Origin: CAWCUU01 sp963798855
GTDB taxonomy: Bacteria > Gemmatimonadota > Gemmatimonadetes > Longimicrobiales > RSA9
NCBI GenBank assembly: GCA_963798855.1
Contig: CAWCUU010000001.1
Span: 744,001-808,000 of the forward strand
Length of the DNA: 64,000 nt
Reading direction: 5' to 3'
A program made the translations under genes and the position numbers. Shown piece by piece: positions 51,485 to 60,591 of the stretch. The notes under the pieces are model-generated. The model made no database searches and was not told where the DNA came from. It was given only the letters and a program-made list of their open reading frames with translations. The first letter of the stretch is position 1. Every line of letters starts with the position of its first letter.

Positions 51485-52500
51485 TCCTCCTGCTCCTCGG
51501 CTCGCCGGCGCTCGATATGCACCTCGATCTGCGTCCCCGTCAGCCGTCGGAACACCTCGCGGTAGCGCTGCGACGTCGCCTCCACCACCTCTGGCGGCAG
51601 CGCCGGCGCCGGCGCCGTCTTGTCCCACTCGCCCGCTTCGCAGCGCGCCTCCAGCCAGTCGCGCACCGGCTGCTTGTCGAGCGAAGGCTGACCCCGGCCT
51701 GGCCGGTAGCTCTCCTCCGGCCAGAACCGCGACGAGTCCGGAGTCAGCACCTCGTCGATGAGCAGCAGCTCGCCGTTGTCCCGCGTGCCGAGCTCGAACT
51801 TCGTGTCCGCGATGATGATCCCGCACCCGTCCGCCACGCTGCGGCCTTCCTCGTAGAGCGCGATCGAGCGACGCCGCAGCTCGCTCGCCAGCGCATCCCC
51901 GAGTCGCTCGCGTGCTCGTCCAAACGGGATGTTCTCGTCGTGGCCGCTCGCCGCCTTCGTCGCCGGGGAAAAGATCGCCGGCTCCAGCCTCGCGCTCTCG
52001 ACCAGCCCTTCGGGCAGCGGCTCGCCCGCCAGCGTGCCGCGCTCGCGGTATTCCTTCCACGCCGAGCCCGCCAGATAGCCCCGCACCACGCACTCGATCG
52101 GAATCGGCTCCGTGCGATGGACGAGCATCGAGCGATGCGCCCAGACGCTTTGCGATCCTTCCAGCTCCGGAAGCAGCTGGACGATGCGCGCCGGATCCGT
52201 CGTGATCAAATGATGCGCGCCCACCTCCGAAAGGCGGCCCAGCCACCATTCCGTGATCTGGGTCAGCACGATGCCCTTCCACGGAATCGCCGGGGAAAGC
52301 ACGACGTCGAACGCGCTGATCCGGTCCGTTGCCACCATGAGCAGTCGCGCTTCACCCGCGTCGTACAGGTCCCGCACCTTTCCCTGGCCGATCCGCGGCA
52401 GCGGCAGCTCCGTCGAAGCGACGGCCGGCACATCTGCTCTCAATCGCGCCTCCGTCCCCTGCCGGACCTGATCAGCCTGATCAGCCTCTCGAACCATCAT
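51481..52500 (-). CDS. purC: Phosphoribosylaminoimidazole-succinocarboxamide synthase (SAICAR synthetase)
   Basis: PurC joins aspartate to CAIR in purine synthesis. The 339-residue product shows GKVRDLYDAG, TDRISAFDVVL, the region RSMLVHRTEPIPIECVVRGY (split), and FELGTRDNGELLLIDEVLTPDSSRFW (split), typical of the long, yeast-like class. It has about 25 extra N-terminal residues, of which READQADQV is encoded by two copies of the 9-bp repeat GGCTGATCA. The ATG pair at 52500/52497 overlaps purB as ATGA; the conserved part would also allow a later start. Confidence 0.94.
   Translation of the reverse strand: MMVREADQADQVRQGTEARLRADVPAVASTELPLPRIGQGKVRDLYDAGEARLLMVATDRISAFDVVLSPAIPWKGIVLTQITEWWLGRLSEVGAHHLITTDPARIVQLLPELEGSQSVWAHRSMLVHRTEPIPIECVVRGYLAGSAWKEYRERGTLAGEPLPEGLVESARLEPAIFSPATKAASGHDENIPFGRARERLGDALASELRRRSIALYEEGRSVADGCGIIIADTKFELGTRDNGELLLIDEVLTPDSSRFWPEESYRPGRGQPSLDKQPVRDWLEARCEAGEWDKTAPAPALPPEVVEATSQRYREVFRRLTGTQIEVHIERRRAEEQEE
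52469..52486 (-). repeat. Two tandem 9-bp repeats inside the 5' end of purC
   Basis: On the minus strand GGCTGATCA occurs twice in a row (52486-52478, 52477-52469), read in frame as ADQADQ at residues 6-11 of PurC. Each unit contains the palindrome TGATCA. It differs from the ftsA-ftsZ repeat unit GGCTAGTCA/GGCTAATCA by one or two bases. Confidence 0.8.
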
Positions 52501-53966
52501 TTCTCCAGCTCCGGAGCTTCCTTCAATCCGGGATGCCGATCCAGGATCGGCTTCACCGACTTCTTCAGGAATTCGTCGACCTGCTGGGGTGCGCGTCCGA
52601 TGTGGTGACGCGGATCGAGCGCGGCCTCGAGCTCGACGCGCGACAGCCCGAACTCCTCGTCGCCGGCGATCCGCTCGATCAGGTCGTTTGCTTCCCCCTT
52701 CTCCTTGACCCGCTCTGCGGCCGCGAGCGCGTAGCGGCGGATCCGCTCGTGCAGCTGCTGTCGGTCCCCGCCCCTGCGGACCGCCTGCATCAGGATCGGC
52801 TCGGTCGCCAGGAACGGCAGCTCCTCGTCCAGATGGCGCCGGATCACGCCCTGCCGCACGACCAGCCCGGAGCTCACGTTGTGGAGGAGGCGCAGCGTGG
52901 CGTCCGTGGCGAGGAACGCCTCCGGGATCGCGATGCGGCGATTCGCCGAGTCGTCGAGCGTTCGCTCCAGCCACTGCGTCGCCGCCGTCATCGCAGGATC
53001 GAGCGAGAGCGCGATCACGTGTCGTGCGAGCGCCGTGATGCGCTCGGAGCGCATCGGGTTGCGCTTGTACGCCATCGCCGACGAGCCGATCTGCTCCTTC
53101 TCGAACGGCTCCTCGATCTCGCGCAGGTGCGCGAGAAGCCGCACGTCGCAGCCGAACTTGGATGCGGACGTCGCGACTCCGGCGAGCGTCGCAAGCAGCG
53201 CGTAGTCGGCTTTCCGCGGGTACGTCTGTCCGGTGACGCCGAAGAGCCGATCGAAGCCCATCTTCTCCGCCACTTTGCGCCCCAGCTCTACGACCTTGCC
53301 CGAGTCCCCATCGAACAGCTCCAGGAACGACGCTTCCGTGCCGGTTGTGCCACGGATCCCCCTGAAGCGGAACTGCTCCAGGCGGTGCTCGACCTCCTCC
53401 ACGTCCAGCACGAGGTCCTGCAGCCACAGCGTCGCCCGCTTCCCGACCGTCGTCGGCTGCGCGGGCTGGAAGTGCGTGTAGCCGAGCGTCGGCAGGTCGC
53501 GGTGCTCCCGCGCGAACGCCGCGAGCGCCGCGATGCAGGCGACCAGCCGGTGCAGCACCAGTGTCAGGGCCTCGCGCTGCTGCATCAGCTCGGCGTTGTC
53601 CGTGACGAAGGCGCTCGTTGCGCCCAGATGGATCACCCCGCTGGCCTCCGGGGCCGCTTCCCCGTACAGGTGGACGTGCGCCATGACGTCGTGGCGGAAG
53701 CGCTTCTCGAGCTCCGCTGCGCGGTCGGTGTCGATGTCGTCGAGGTGGGCCCGCATCGCGTCGGTCGCCTCGGAGGCGATCGGCAGCCCGAGCTCCCGCT
53801 GCGATTCCGCGAGCGCCAGCCAGAGCCGTCGCCATGTGCCGAACTTGCGCGCCGGCGAGAAGATCCGGCTCATCTCGGCGGAGGCGTACCGCTCGACGAG
53901 CGGGTTCTGGTACGTGGTCGGGGCCGTGCCGGTGGTGGTGGGTTCCCTCCGGATATCGTCGCTCAC
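52497..53966 (-). CDS. purB: Adenylosuccinate lyase
   Basis: PurB cleaves SAICAR and adenylosuccinate, releasing fumarate, in two steps of purine synthesis. The 489-residue product belongs to the longer, eukaryote-like group: N-terminal NPLVERYASAEMSRIFS, the region GVIHLGATSAFVTDN with its catalytic-loop neighbours, LGYTHFQPAQPTTVGKR, and the fumarase/lyase signature GSSAMAYKRNP. GTG 53966, eight bases after the htrA stop, is preferred; an in-frame TTG at 53981 would overlap htrA and has no better ribosome site. Its stop overlaps purC. Confidence 0.93.
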   Translation of the reverse strand: MSDDIRREPTTTGTAPTTYQNPLVERYASAEMSRIFSPARKFGTWRRLWLALAESQRELGLPIASEATDAMRAHLDDIDTDRAAELEKRFRHDVMAHVHLYGEAAPEASGVIHLGATSAFVTDNAELMQQREALTLVLHRLVACIAALAAFAREHRDLPTLGYTHFQPAQPTTVGKRATLWLQDLVLDVEEVEHRLEQFRFRGIRGTTGTEASFLELFDGDSGKVVELGRKVAEKMGFDRLFGVTGQTYPRKADYALLATLAGVATSASKFGCDVRLLAHLREIEEPFEKEQIGSSAMAYKRNPMRSERITALARHVIALSLDPAMTAATQWLERTLDDSANRRIAIPEAFLATDATLRLLHNVSSGLVVRQGVIRRHLDEELPFLATEPILMQAVRRGGDRQQLHERIRRYALAAAERVKEKGEANDLIERIAGDEEFGLSRVELEAALDPRHHIGRAPQQVDEFLKKSVKPILDRHPGLKEAPELEK

Positions 53967-53973
53967 GCCGTTC

Positions 53974-55566
53974 TCAGCCAATGGTGAACCACGTCGACAC
54001 GAGCTGGCCGTGCCGCTCGAAGATCAGGCGCACGGCCCCCCGCCCCGACAGGCGGCCCAGCAGCTGCGCCGCCTCCTGCGCGCTGCGGATCGGGGTCCGG
54101 TTCACCTGCACGATCACGTCCCCCTCTTGCAGCCCGAGCTGCTGGCGGGCGACGTCGGAGAGCCCGACAATCAGAGCGCCGTGGTCGCTCGCTACGGCGC
54201 GCTCCGCCTGGATCGCGGGAGTGACGGTCACGAGCTCGAAGTCGGACAGGGCCCGGATCCGCTCCGCGCTCATCGACGGCAGATCGCCCGGCATGACCGT
54301 GACGGTCCGCTGCCGCGATCCGGATCGCACCGCGAGCTCCAGCGGCTGCCCGACCTCGGCGTCCAGCAGGGCCGCCTCCCAGTCGAGCGGCGTGTGCACC
54401 GTCCGTCCGCCCGCCCGCACCAGGATCTGGCCCGCCTCGATGCCGGCCCGCCGAGCCGGCGACTCGGGTGCCACGCCGCCGATACGAACCTCGTGACTGC
54501 GCCCCCACAGGTCCGTATCCGCGGGCTCCACGTCGAGACCCACCCACGGGCGACGCACGTGCCCCGTACGCAGCAGGTCCGCGGCGATGCGGCGGGCACG
54601 GTTGATCGGAATCGCGAAGCCGAGCCCTTCACTTCCGCCGCTCTGCGAGAGGATGGATGAGTTCACCCCTACCACCTGCCCGAGCGCGTTGATCAGCGGA
54701 CCCCCGGAGTTGCCCGGGTTGATCGACGCATCGGTCTGGATCATGTCCAGGTAGAAGCCGCTCTGCTCCTGTCCGCCCGGCACCATGTTGCGGTGAACGC
54801 CGCTGACCACGCCGGCCGTCACCGTCGGCTCGGTGTTCGAAAGCAGAAAGCCCAGAGGGTTGCCGATCGCGACCACCCACTCTCCGATCAGCAGGCCGTC
54901 CGAGTTTCCGAGCGGGGCGACGGGAAGCGAGGCGCTGCCCGAGGGACGCTCGAGGCGCAGCAGCGCGATGTCGTTCACCTCGTCCGTCCCGACGATCTCG
55001 GCGGGGAAGTCCCGACCGTCGGGGAGGGTCACCACCAGCTCCGTCGCGCCGTGCACCACGTGATCGTTCGTCAGGACCAGCCCCTTCGGATCGACGACGA
55101 ACCCCGAGCCGAGCCCCGCGACCTCGCGCTGGTAGCCCGGGGGGATCATGAGACTCTCCCAGAGAGAGCGAGGCTGGACCGTCTCCCGCTTGATGACGTT
55201 CACGCTCACTACCGCAGGGGCGACGCGCTGCGCCGCTCGCACGATCGCGGTGCTGCGCGTGGCCGCGAGCGAGTCGGACGCCTGAGTCGCGCCGTCGATG
55301 CCCGGGACGGGCTGCGCGGAGCCCGCGGCTGCCCCGGCCTGGAGAGCAGCCGCGAACGGAGAGCCCGCGGCCTCGTGCGAGGGGGTCGCGCTCCGCCTCT
55401 CGGAGCCCGTCCGAACCAGTGCGCTCGACTCCGGGTCGGCCGCGGCGGAGGTGCCCGGCAACGGAGTATGCCATGACTGCGGCCGTACCGCCCTCAGCGC
55501 GAACGCGGCCACCGGCACTGCGACGGCGAGCATCACGAGCCAGACGCGCACCCGCCGCCAGTCCAT
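53974..55566 (-). CDS. HtrA/DegP-type periplasmic serine protease with two PDZ domains
   Basis: This is a periplasmic quality-control protease/chaperone. The 530-residue product has one N-terminal membrane segment (about residues 7-25), then a low-complexity Ala/Ser/Pro stretch. The trypsin-like domain has the triad in LTNDHVV (His near 170), NDIALLRL (Asp near 200) and GNSGGPL (Ser near 280). Two PDZ-like domains follow (VGLDVEPAD... and EGDVIVQVN). ATG 55566 with GAAGG upstream is preferred over the GTG at 55596, which sits in a GTGAA-rich repeat. It is located between fsa and purB. Confidence 0.92.
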   Translation of the reverse strand: MDWRRVRVWLVMLAVAVPVAAFALRAVRPQSWHTPLPGTSAAADPESSALVRTGSERRSATPSHEAAGSPFAAALQAGAAAGSAQPVPGIDGATQASDSLAATRSTAIVRAAQRVAPAVVSVNVIKRETVQPRSLWESLMIPPGYQREVAGLGSGFVVDPKGLVLTNDHVVHGATELVVTLPDGRDFPAEIVGTDEVNDIALLRLERPSGSASLPVAPLGNSDGLLIGEWVVAIGNPLGFLLSNTEPTVTAGVVSGVHRNMVPGGQEQSGFYLDMIQTDASINPGNSGGPLINALGQVVGVNSSILSQSGGSEGLGFAIPINRARRIAADLLRTGHVRRPWVGLDVEPADTDLWGRSHEVRIGGVAPESPARRAGIEAGQILVRAGGRTVHTPLDWEAALLDAEVGQPLELAVRSGSRQRTVTVMPGDLPSMSAERIRALSDFELVTVTPAIQAERAVASDHGALIVGLSDVARQQLGLQEGDVIVQVNRTPIRSAQEAAQLLGRLSGRGAVRLIFERHGQLVSTWFTIG

Positions 55567-55620
55567 TTCAGCCTTCACCCTTCTCACCTCGTTCACTCAC
55601 TTCACTTCGCTCTTCACCCT
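55567..55620 (-). repeat. Purine-rich imperfect GTGAA repeats between fsa and htrA
   Basis: The 54-bp spacer on the minus strand is almost only G and A with T at regular places. GTGAA or GTGAG recurs about every 5-9 bp, and GAAGGGTGAAG appears twice (at both ends, the first reaching into the fsa stop region). It provides several ribosome-site-like GAAGG strings for htrA. It could be translated in part if the GTG at 55596 is used. Confidence 0.6.
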
Positions 55621-56289
55621 TCAAATTTCCCGTTTGTCCTTGGGCAGCTTCTCCCAGTCGGCGAGGAAACCCTCGAGACCACGGTCCGTCAGCGGGTGGT
55701 GGATGATCTGGTCGAGGACCTTGAACGGCACCGTCGCCACATCCGCTCCCATGAGGGCAGACTCCACGAGGTGCCGGGGGTGTCGCACCGACGCGACCAG
55801 GACCTCCGTCTCGTAGTCGTAGTTCCGATAGATGTCGACGACCTGTCGGATCAGCTCCATCCCGTCACCGGCGATGTCGTCCACTCTACCCACGAACGGC
55901 GAGATGTAGCTTGCACCGGCCTTGGCGGCGAGCAGCGCCTGCAACGGCGAAAAGCACAGGGTGACGTTCACGCGGATCCCTTCTCCACGAAAGCGGCGGC
56001 AGGCGCGAAGGCCGTCTTCCGTGAGCGGTACCTTCACCACGATGTTCTGCGCAATCGCGGCCAGGCGCCTTCCCTCCGCGAGCATGCTCTCCGCGTCCTT
56101 CGCGACGACCTCCGCGCTGATCGGACCGGGGACGAGATCGCAGATTGCCTCCAGGATCTCGCGCGGCTCGGCGTCGTCGCCGGCGGCGCGAGAGAGCAGG
56201 GTCGGATTGGTCGTGATTCCGTCGATCAGGCCGGCATCCATCGCCCGACGGATCTCGCCGAGGTCGGCGCTGTCAAGGAAGATCTTCAT
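55621..56289 (-). CDS. Transaldolase-like fructose-6-phosphate aldolase (TalC/FSA family)
   Basis: The 222-residue product is of the short transaldolase class. It opens [16 protein letters not shown], continues [16 protein letters not shown], has the Schiff-base lysine in [13 protein letters not shown], the block [32 protein letters not shown] (split), and later [13 protein letters not shown]. It could act as transaldolase in the pentose phosphate pathway or as fructose-6-phosphate aldolase; sequence alone does not separate them. Its start overlaps the truA end by 17 nt. Confidence 0.9.
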   Translation of the reverse strand: MKIFLDSADLGEIRRAMDAGLIDGITTNPTLLSRAAGDDAEPREILEAICDLVPGPISAEVVAKDAESMLAEGRRLAAIAQNIVVKVPLTEDGLRACRRFRGEGIRVNVTLCFSPLQALLAAKAGASYISPFVGRVDDIAGDGMELIRQVVDIYRNYDYETEVLVASVRHPRHLVESALMGADVATVPFKVLDQIIHHPLTDRGLEGFLADWEKLPKDKREI

Positions 56290-57133
56290 CTAACGGCTCC
56301 TCGAGGTTGAGGTCGCTGGCGTCGTAATAGACACGTGCGAGGAACAGCCCCTGTGAGGGGGCCGGTGGCGATGTCGTCGCGCCGGACTCGCCGGCCAGCA
56401 GCGCGTCCATCTCGGCCGCCGGCCGACGCGCTCGCGCCACCTCCACCATCGTGCCCACCAGATATCGTACCATGTGGTGGAGAAAGCGGTCCGCCACCAC
56501 CGTGTATTGCAGTCCCCACCGCCAGTCGCTCCACTCGGAGCGCAGCACCCGGCAACGGTCTCCGCGCTCCTCCTGACCGGCCTTCGCGAACGCCGCGAAG
56601 GACCGCTCCCCGCGCAGCGCGGCGGCAGCTCGCGCCAGAAGTTCGCGATCGAGGTGCACACCCCGCCCCGCTTCGAGCGGCCAGCACCAGCGTCGGCGGA
56701 ACGGCGACGCCGCTCCGCCGCGGACGCCGACTCGATAGACGTAGGCTCTCGCGATCGCGTCGTAACGGGCGTGGAAGCCCGGCGCCGCCGGTTCCGCGGC
56801 CGCCACTCGTATCTCCTGGGGCAGCACCGCATTCAGGGACCGCCTCAGCGCGTGCGGCGTCCACTTCGCGGGCACGTCGAGTGACACGACCTGGCCGGCC
56901 GCGTGGACGCCGGCGTCGGTCCGACCCGATGCGATCACTCGGATCGGTCGATCCGTCAGTCGCGACACGGCCGCCTCCACCTGCTCCTGCACAGTCTGCA
57001 CCCCCGGCTGCACCTGCCAGCCGTGGAAGGCGGAGCCATCGTAGTGCAGGGTGAGCCGCAAACGAGAAAGGGGCGCCTTCCCTTCGCCCCCGCTCTCCAG
57101 CCGCGCCTCGGGTGAGGATGTCGTGTCCGCCAC
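56273..57133 (-). CDS. truA: tRNA pseudouridine(38-40) synthase TruA
   Basis: TruA converts uridines 38-40 of many tRNAs to pseudouridine. The 286-residue product has the opening [19 protein letters not shown], the catalytic motif [15 protein letters not shown] (Asp near 72), [13 protein letters not shown], and the late [18 protein letters not shown]. The GTG at 57133 gives about 24 residues before the conserved start. A TTGACA-type promoter places transcription initiation almost at this codon, so the mRNA may be leaderless; a later TTG start is an alternative. Confidence 0.93.
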   Translation of the reverse strand: MADTTSSPEARLESGGEGKAPLSRLRLTLHYDGSAFHGWQVQPGVQTVQEQVEAAVSRLTDRPIRVIASGRTDAGVHAAGQVVSLDVPAKWTPHALRRSLNAVLPQEIRVAAAEPAAPGFHARYDAIARAYVYRVGVRGGAASPFRRRWCWPLEAGRGVHLDRELLARAAAALRGERSFAAFAKAGQEERGDRCRVLRSEWSDWRWGLQYTVVADRFLHHMVRYLVGTMVEVARARRPAAEMDALLAGESGATTSPPAPSQGLFLARVYYDASDLNLEEPLDEDLP

Positions 57134-57140
57134 GGGCGGG

Positions 57141-57168
57141 AAGGTAGGCGCGGCCGGTGGGGTGTCAA
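57141..57168 (-). promoter_or_regulatory. Candidate sigma-70 promoter of truA and the downstream operon
   Basis: On the minus strand TTGACA (57168-57163), a 16-bp spacer and TACCTT (57146-57141) form one of the best promoter matches in the window. The predicted start is near 57134, next to the truA GTG at 57133. It could drive truA-fsa-htrA and, by read-through, the pur genes. Confidence 0.55.
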
Positions 57169-57218
57169 GCGGATCGACGCTTGCCCGGCCGCCGGGATTC
57201 GGTTTTCATTTCCGTACC

Positions 57219-58283
57219 ATGAACACGATACGGCAGCACCACGCCTCCCCCGGTGGCTTTCGCGATCCGTGGGCCGGGGAACCGGTCCCCGATGTTTCCG
57301 GCACCGGAGCGGCGGAGAACGGTCGGAACGCAGGCGGTATCCTCCGTTGGCAGATCGAGCGCCTGCGCAACGGCGTTCCGCCCGATCCTCCAGCCTCGGC
57401 CTTTCCCGTCGTCCGGAGCGATGTGATCCACCCGCACGCTCCGCCACGGGAGTTGAGGGTAACCTGGGTCGGCCATTCCACGCTGCTGCTGCAGCTCGGT
57501 GGTCTCAACGTGCTGACCGATCCGATCTGGAGCCGCCGTGCATCACCAGTCCATTGGGCGGGGCCCCGGCGACTCGTCGAGCCCGGTGTGGAATTCGATC
57601 GCCTTCCGGAGCTCCACGGCGTGATCCTTTCCCACGACCATTACGACCATCTCGACGCGCCGACCGTGCGACGCATCGCGCGGCGGTGGCCGGACGCCAC
57701 CTGGATCACGCCGCTCGGATACAGGGGCTGGCTGCGGAGGCGCGGCGTGTGCCTGGTCGCGGAATGCGACTGGTGGGAGGATGCCGTGCTTGGCGCTCCG
57801 TCCGGCGCCCTGCGGCTGCAGGCACTTCCGGCTCGACACTGGACGGCACGTTCTCCGTTCGTCTCCGGTACCCGGCTTTGGGCGGCGTGGATGCTGGAGA
57901 CCGCTGCCGGCCGACGCTTCTACTTCGGCGGTGACAGCGGGTACTACCCCGAGCTCGCCGAGGTCGGCCGGCGTGCCGGTCCGTTCCATGGCGCCGCGCT
58001 CCCGATCGGCGCCTACTCGCCGCGTTGGTTCATGCAGCCCATGCACATGAACCCGGAGGAGGCGGTTCGAGCGTATCGGGACCTTCGGGTACGGGGGCCA
58101 TTCGTGCCGATCCACTGGGGGACCTTCCGTCTCGCCGACGAGCCGCCTCTGGAGCCGCCGGAGCGTTTGAGGGCCGCCTGGATCGAAGCCGCTCTACCGC
58201 CGGATCACCTGTGGATCCTGCGGCACGGAGAGAGTCGGGCCGCCGTCCTGCCGACCCCTTATGAGGGAGCGATCGGTGCCTGA
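57219..58283 (+). CDS. MBL-fold metallo-hydrolase, NAPE-PLD/UlaG-like
   Basis: The 354-residue product has a metallo-beta-lactamase fold with TWVGHSTLLLQLGGLNVLTDP (split), the metal motif SHDHYDHLD (near residue 138), HWTARSPF, and GGDSGYYPE, followed by MHMNPEEAVRAYRDL and PIHWGTF. This pattern is that of the NAPE-hydrolysing phospholipase D-like group. Substrate is unknown; phospholipid or phosphodiester hydrolysis is possible. There is no signal peptide. ATG 57219 lies 37 bp from the truA promoter region (divergent). Its end overlaps the acyl-CoA synthetase start by 23 nt. Confidence 0.85.
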   Translation: MNTIRQHHASPGGFRDPWAGEPVPDVSGTGAAENGRNAGGILRWQIERLRNGVPPDPPASAFPVVRSDVIHPHAPPRELRVTWVGHSTLLLQLGGLNVLTDPIWSRRASPVHWAGPRRLVEPGVEFDRLPELHGVILSHDHYDHLDAPTVRRIARRWPDATWITPLGYRGWLRRRGVCLVAECDWWEDAVLGAPSGALRLQALPARHWTARSPFVSGTRLWAAWMLETAAGRRFYFGGDSGYYPELAEVGRRAGPFHGAALPIGAYSPRWFMQPMHMNPEEAVRAYRDLRVRGPFVPIHWGTFRLADEPPLEPPERLRAAWIEAALPPDHLWILRHGESRAAVLPTPYEGAIGA

Positions 58284-60456
58284 TGAGCGTGCTGTGGCCC
58301 TGACCCGAGCCGGGGCGACGTCGCCCCTCGACATGCTCCCCGACACGCCCGAGGGGCTCGACTACATATTCCGGCCGCGATCGATCGCCGTGATCGGCGC
58401 GAGCCGGCGACCGGGAACGATCGGCTGGCAGGTGGTGGACAACCTGCTCCGCCACGGCTTCACCGGTGCGATCTACCCCGTCAACCCCGGCGCGCCCGCG
58501 ATCCACTCCGTTCCGGCGTACGCTTCCGTGACCGACATCCCCGGGTCCGTCGACCTGGCCGTTGTCGTCGTGCCGAAGGAGCACGTGCTGCGCGTCGTGG
58601 ATCAATGTGGCGAGAAGGGAGTGATCGGGCTCGTCGTCATCACGGCGGGTTTTCGTGAGGTGGGCGGTTCCGGGGTCGGGCTGGAGCAGGCCCTCGTGGA
58701 ACGGGTGCACCGGTACGGAATGCGGCTGGTCGGCCCGAACTGCATGGGGGTCGTCAACACCGCCGCGGATGTCTCGATGAACGCGACGTTCGCGCCGACA
58801 ATGCCGCCCCGCGGCGCCGTCAGCTTCATGAGCCAGTCCGGCGCGATGGGCGTCACGATCCTCGATTACGCAGCCGAATACGGAATCGGCATCCACAACT
58901 TCGTCTCCGTGGGAAACAAGCCTGACGTCAGCGGCAACGACCTCATCGAATACTGGGCCGCAGACCCGGGGACCCGGGTGATCCTGATGTACCTCGAGAA
59001 CTTCGGGAACCCCGCGCGCTTCACCGAGCTCGCACGCCGCATCACGCGCATCAAGCCGATCATCGCGGTCAAGGCGGGCCGCACGAAGGCCGGCGCGCGC
59101 GCGGCAACGTCCCACACCGGCGCGCTGGCCGGGCTCGAGGTGGCGACCGACGCGCTGCTCTCCCAGTGCGGCGTCATCCGCGCCGAGAGCGTCGAGGAAC
59201 TCTTCGACCTCGCCATGGCGTTCGGAACGCTGCCGCTTCCGGCGGGCGATCGTGTCGCCATAATCACCAACGCCGGCGGTCCGGGGATCATCATCGCCGA
59301 CGCCTGCGAGTCGATGGGCCTGCGCGTGACCGAGCTCTCGCGCGAGACGCAGGCGAGCCTGCGCGGCGAGCTGCCGGAGGAGGCGAGCGTGCGGAACCCC
59401 GTGGACATGATCGCCTCCGCGCGACCCGATTCCTACCGCTTCGCGCTGCAACAGGTGCTCGCCGATCCCGCGGTCGACGCGGCGATCGCCGCGTTCGTGC
59501 CGCCGCTCGGCGTTCGGCAGGCCGACGTCGCAGAGGCGATCGTCGCCGCGCACCGCGGGCACCCGGACAAGCCGATCCTGTCCGTGCTGATGGGAAGGGA
59601 AGGGCTGCCGCAGGGGAGGGCGGAGCTCCACGAGGCGGGACTTCCCGCCTACATCTTTCCGGAGTCCGCGGCCCGCGCCCTCGCGGCCATGAACCGCCAT
59701 CGACTCTGGGTGGCGAGACCGGACGCCGAGGTCCGGTCGTTCCCGGACGTCGAGTCCACGACCGTGCAACGGATCCTCGAAGCGGCCCTCGCCGATCACC
59801 GCTCTCAGCTCACTGCCGCCGAGGCCCTCGAGGTGCTCGCCGCCTACGGGATTCCGTCGGCGCGCGCCCGCTTCGCGGCCGACGGAGCCGAGGCGCTCGA
59901 CGGCGCCGAGCTCGTGGGCTACCCCGTGGTGCTGAAGATCCTCTCGCCCGACATCGTCCACAAGACGGACGTCGGGGGCGTCCGCGTGGACGTGCGCGAT
60001 CCCGATGAGCTGCGGCAGGTGTACGCCGAGATGATCGATCGCGTGCGCGAAGCCCAGCCGGACGCCGTCGTCGAGGGGGTGCTCGTCCAACCCTTCGTTC
60101 GGGGCGGCCGCGAGACGATCATCGGAACCACCGTCGATCCCGCCTTCGGACCGCTACTCATGTTCGGCTTGGGAGGCGTTTACGTGGAAGCCATGGGCGA
60201 CGTCGTCTTCCGGCTCCACCCCGTTTCGGACCTCGACGCCGCGGAGATGATCGACTCCATTCGCGGCCGCAAGCTGCTGCGCGGCATGCGCGGCGAGCCG
60301 CCGTCCGATACGGCTTTCGCCGCCGAGATGATCCAGCGCGTGTCTCAGCTCATCGGCGACCACCCGCGCATCCGGGAGCTCGACGTCAACCCCCTCGTCC
60401 TTTTCGAAGAGGGCGGAATCGCCGTGGACGCGAGGGTCGCGCTGGCAACGGAGTGA
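58261..60456 (+). CDS. ADP-forming acyl-CoA (acetate-CoA) synthetase, fused alpha-beta form
   Basis: This enzyme interconverts acyl-CoA + ADP + Pi with acid + CoA + ATP. The 731-residue product has a CoA-binding domain (FRPRSIAVIGASRRPGTIGW), succinyl-CoA-ligase-like parts with the phospho-His motif ATSHTGALAG (His near 286), and a C-terminal ATP-grasp domain (YGIPSARARFAADG, HKTDVGGVRVDV, ELDVNPLVLF). The order alpha then beta resembles fused Acd and Pat-like proteins, but there is no GNAT domain. The start may be ATG 58261, which overlaps the previous gene, or GTG 58297; no clear ribosome site helps. Confidence 0.88.
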   Translation: MRERSVPDERAVALTRAGATSPLDMLPDTPEGLDYIFRPRSIAVIGASRRPGTIGWQVVDNLLRHGFTGAIYPVNPGAPAIHSVPAYASVTDIPGSVDLAVVVVPKEHVLRVVDQCGEKGVIGLVVITAGFREVGGSGVGLEQALVERVHRYGMRLVGPNCMGVVNTAADVSMNATFAPTMPPRGAVSFMSQSGAMGVTILDYAAEYGIGIHNFVSVGNKPDVSGNDLIEYWAADPGTRVILMYLENFGNPARFTELARRITRIKPIIAVKAGRTKAGARAATSHTGALAGLEVATDALLSQCGVIRAESVEELFDLAMAFGTLPLPAGDRVAIITNAGGPGIIIADACESMGLRVTELSRETQASLRGELPEEASVRNPVDMIASARPDSYRFALQQVLADPAVDAAIAAFVPPLGVRQADVAEAIVAAHRGHPDKPILSVLMGREGLPQGRAELHEAGLPAYIFPESAARALAAMNRHRLWVARPDAEVRSFPDVESTTVQRILEAALADHRSQLTAAEALEVLAAYGIPSARARFAADGAEALDGAELVGYPVVLKILSPDIVHKTDVGGVRVDVRDPDELRQVYAEMIDRVREAQPDAVVEGVLVQPFVRGGRETIIGTTVDPAFGPLLMFGLGGVYVEAMGDVVFRLHPVSDLDAAEMIDSIRGRKLLRGMRGEPPSDTAFAAEMIQRVSQLIGDHPRIRELDVNPLVLFEEGGIAVDARVALATE

Positions 60457-60499
60457 CGGGAGGGGACGGCGCCTCCCGCGCCGGGATCCAGAAAGAGCG

Positions 60500-60523
60500 C
60501 GGGCCCGGCTTTCGCCGGGCCCG
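60500..60523. terminator. Hairpin between convergent genes after the acyl-CoA synthetase
   Basis: A perfect 10-bp GC stem (60500-60509 with 60514-60523) and a TTTC loop lie 44 bp after the synthetase stop and 69 bp from the end of the convergent PEP-CTERM gene. There is no T-tract, but the position suggests a bidirectional terminator. Confidence 0.6.
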
Positions 60524-60591
60524 GCCAGGAGGACCACGTTACGGTCTACTGCTGGTGGCGTCCGCTCGGACGCCGCGCCCCGGGGAGAGCG

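Noticed and set aside
52497..53835. A purB-purC fusion protein suggested by one long open frame
   Set aside because: The frame upstream of 52500 is out of phase with purB; purB itself ends normally with ATGA coupling.
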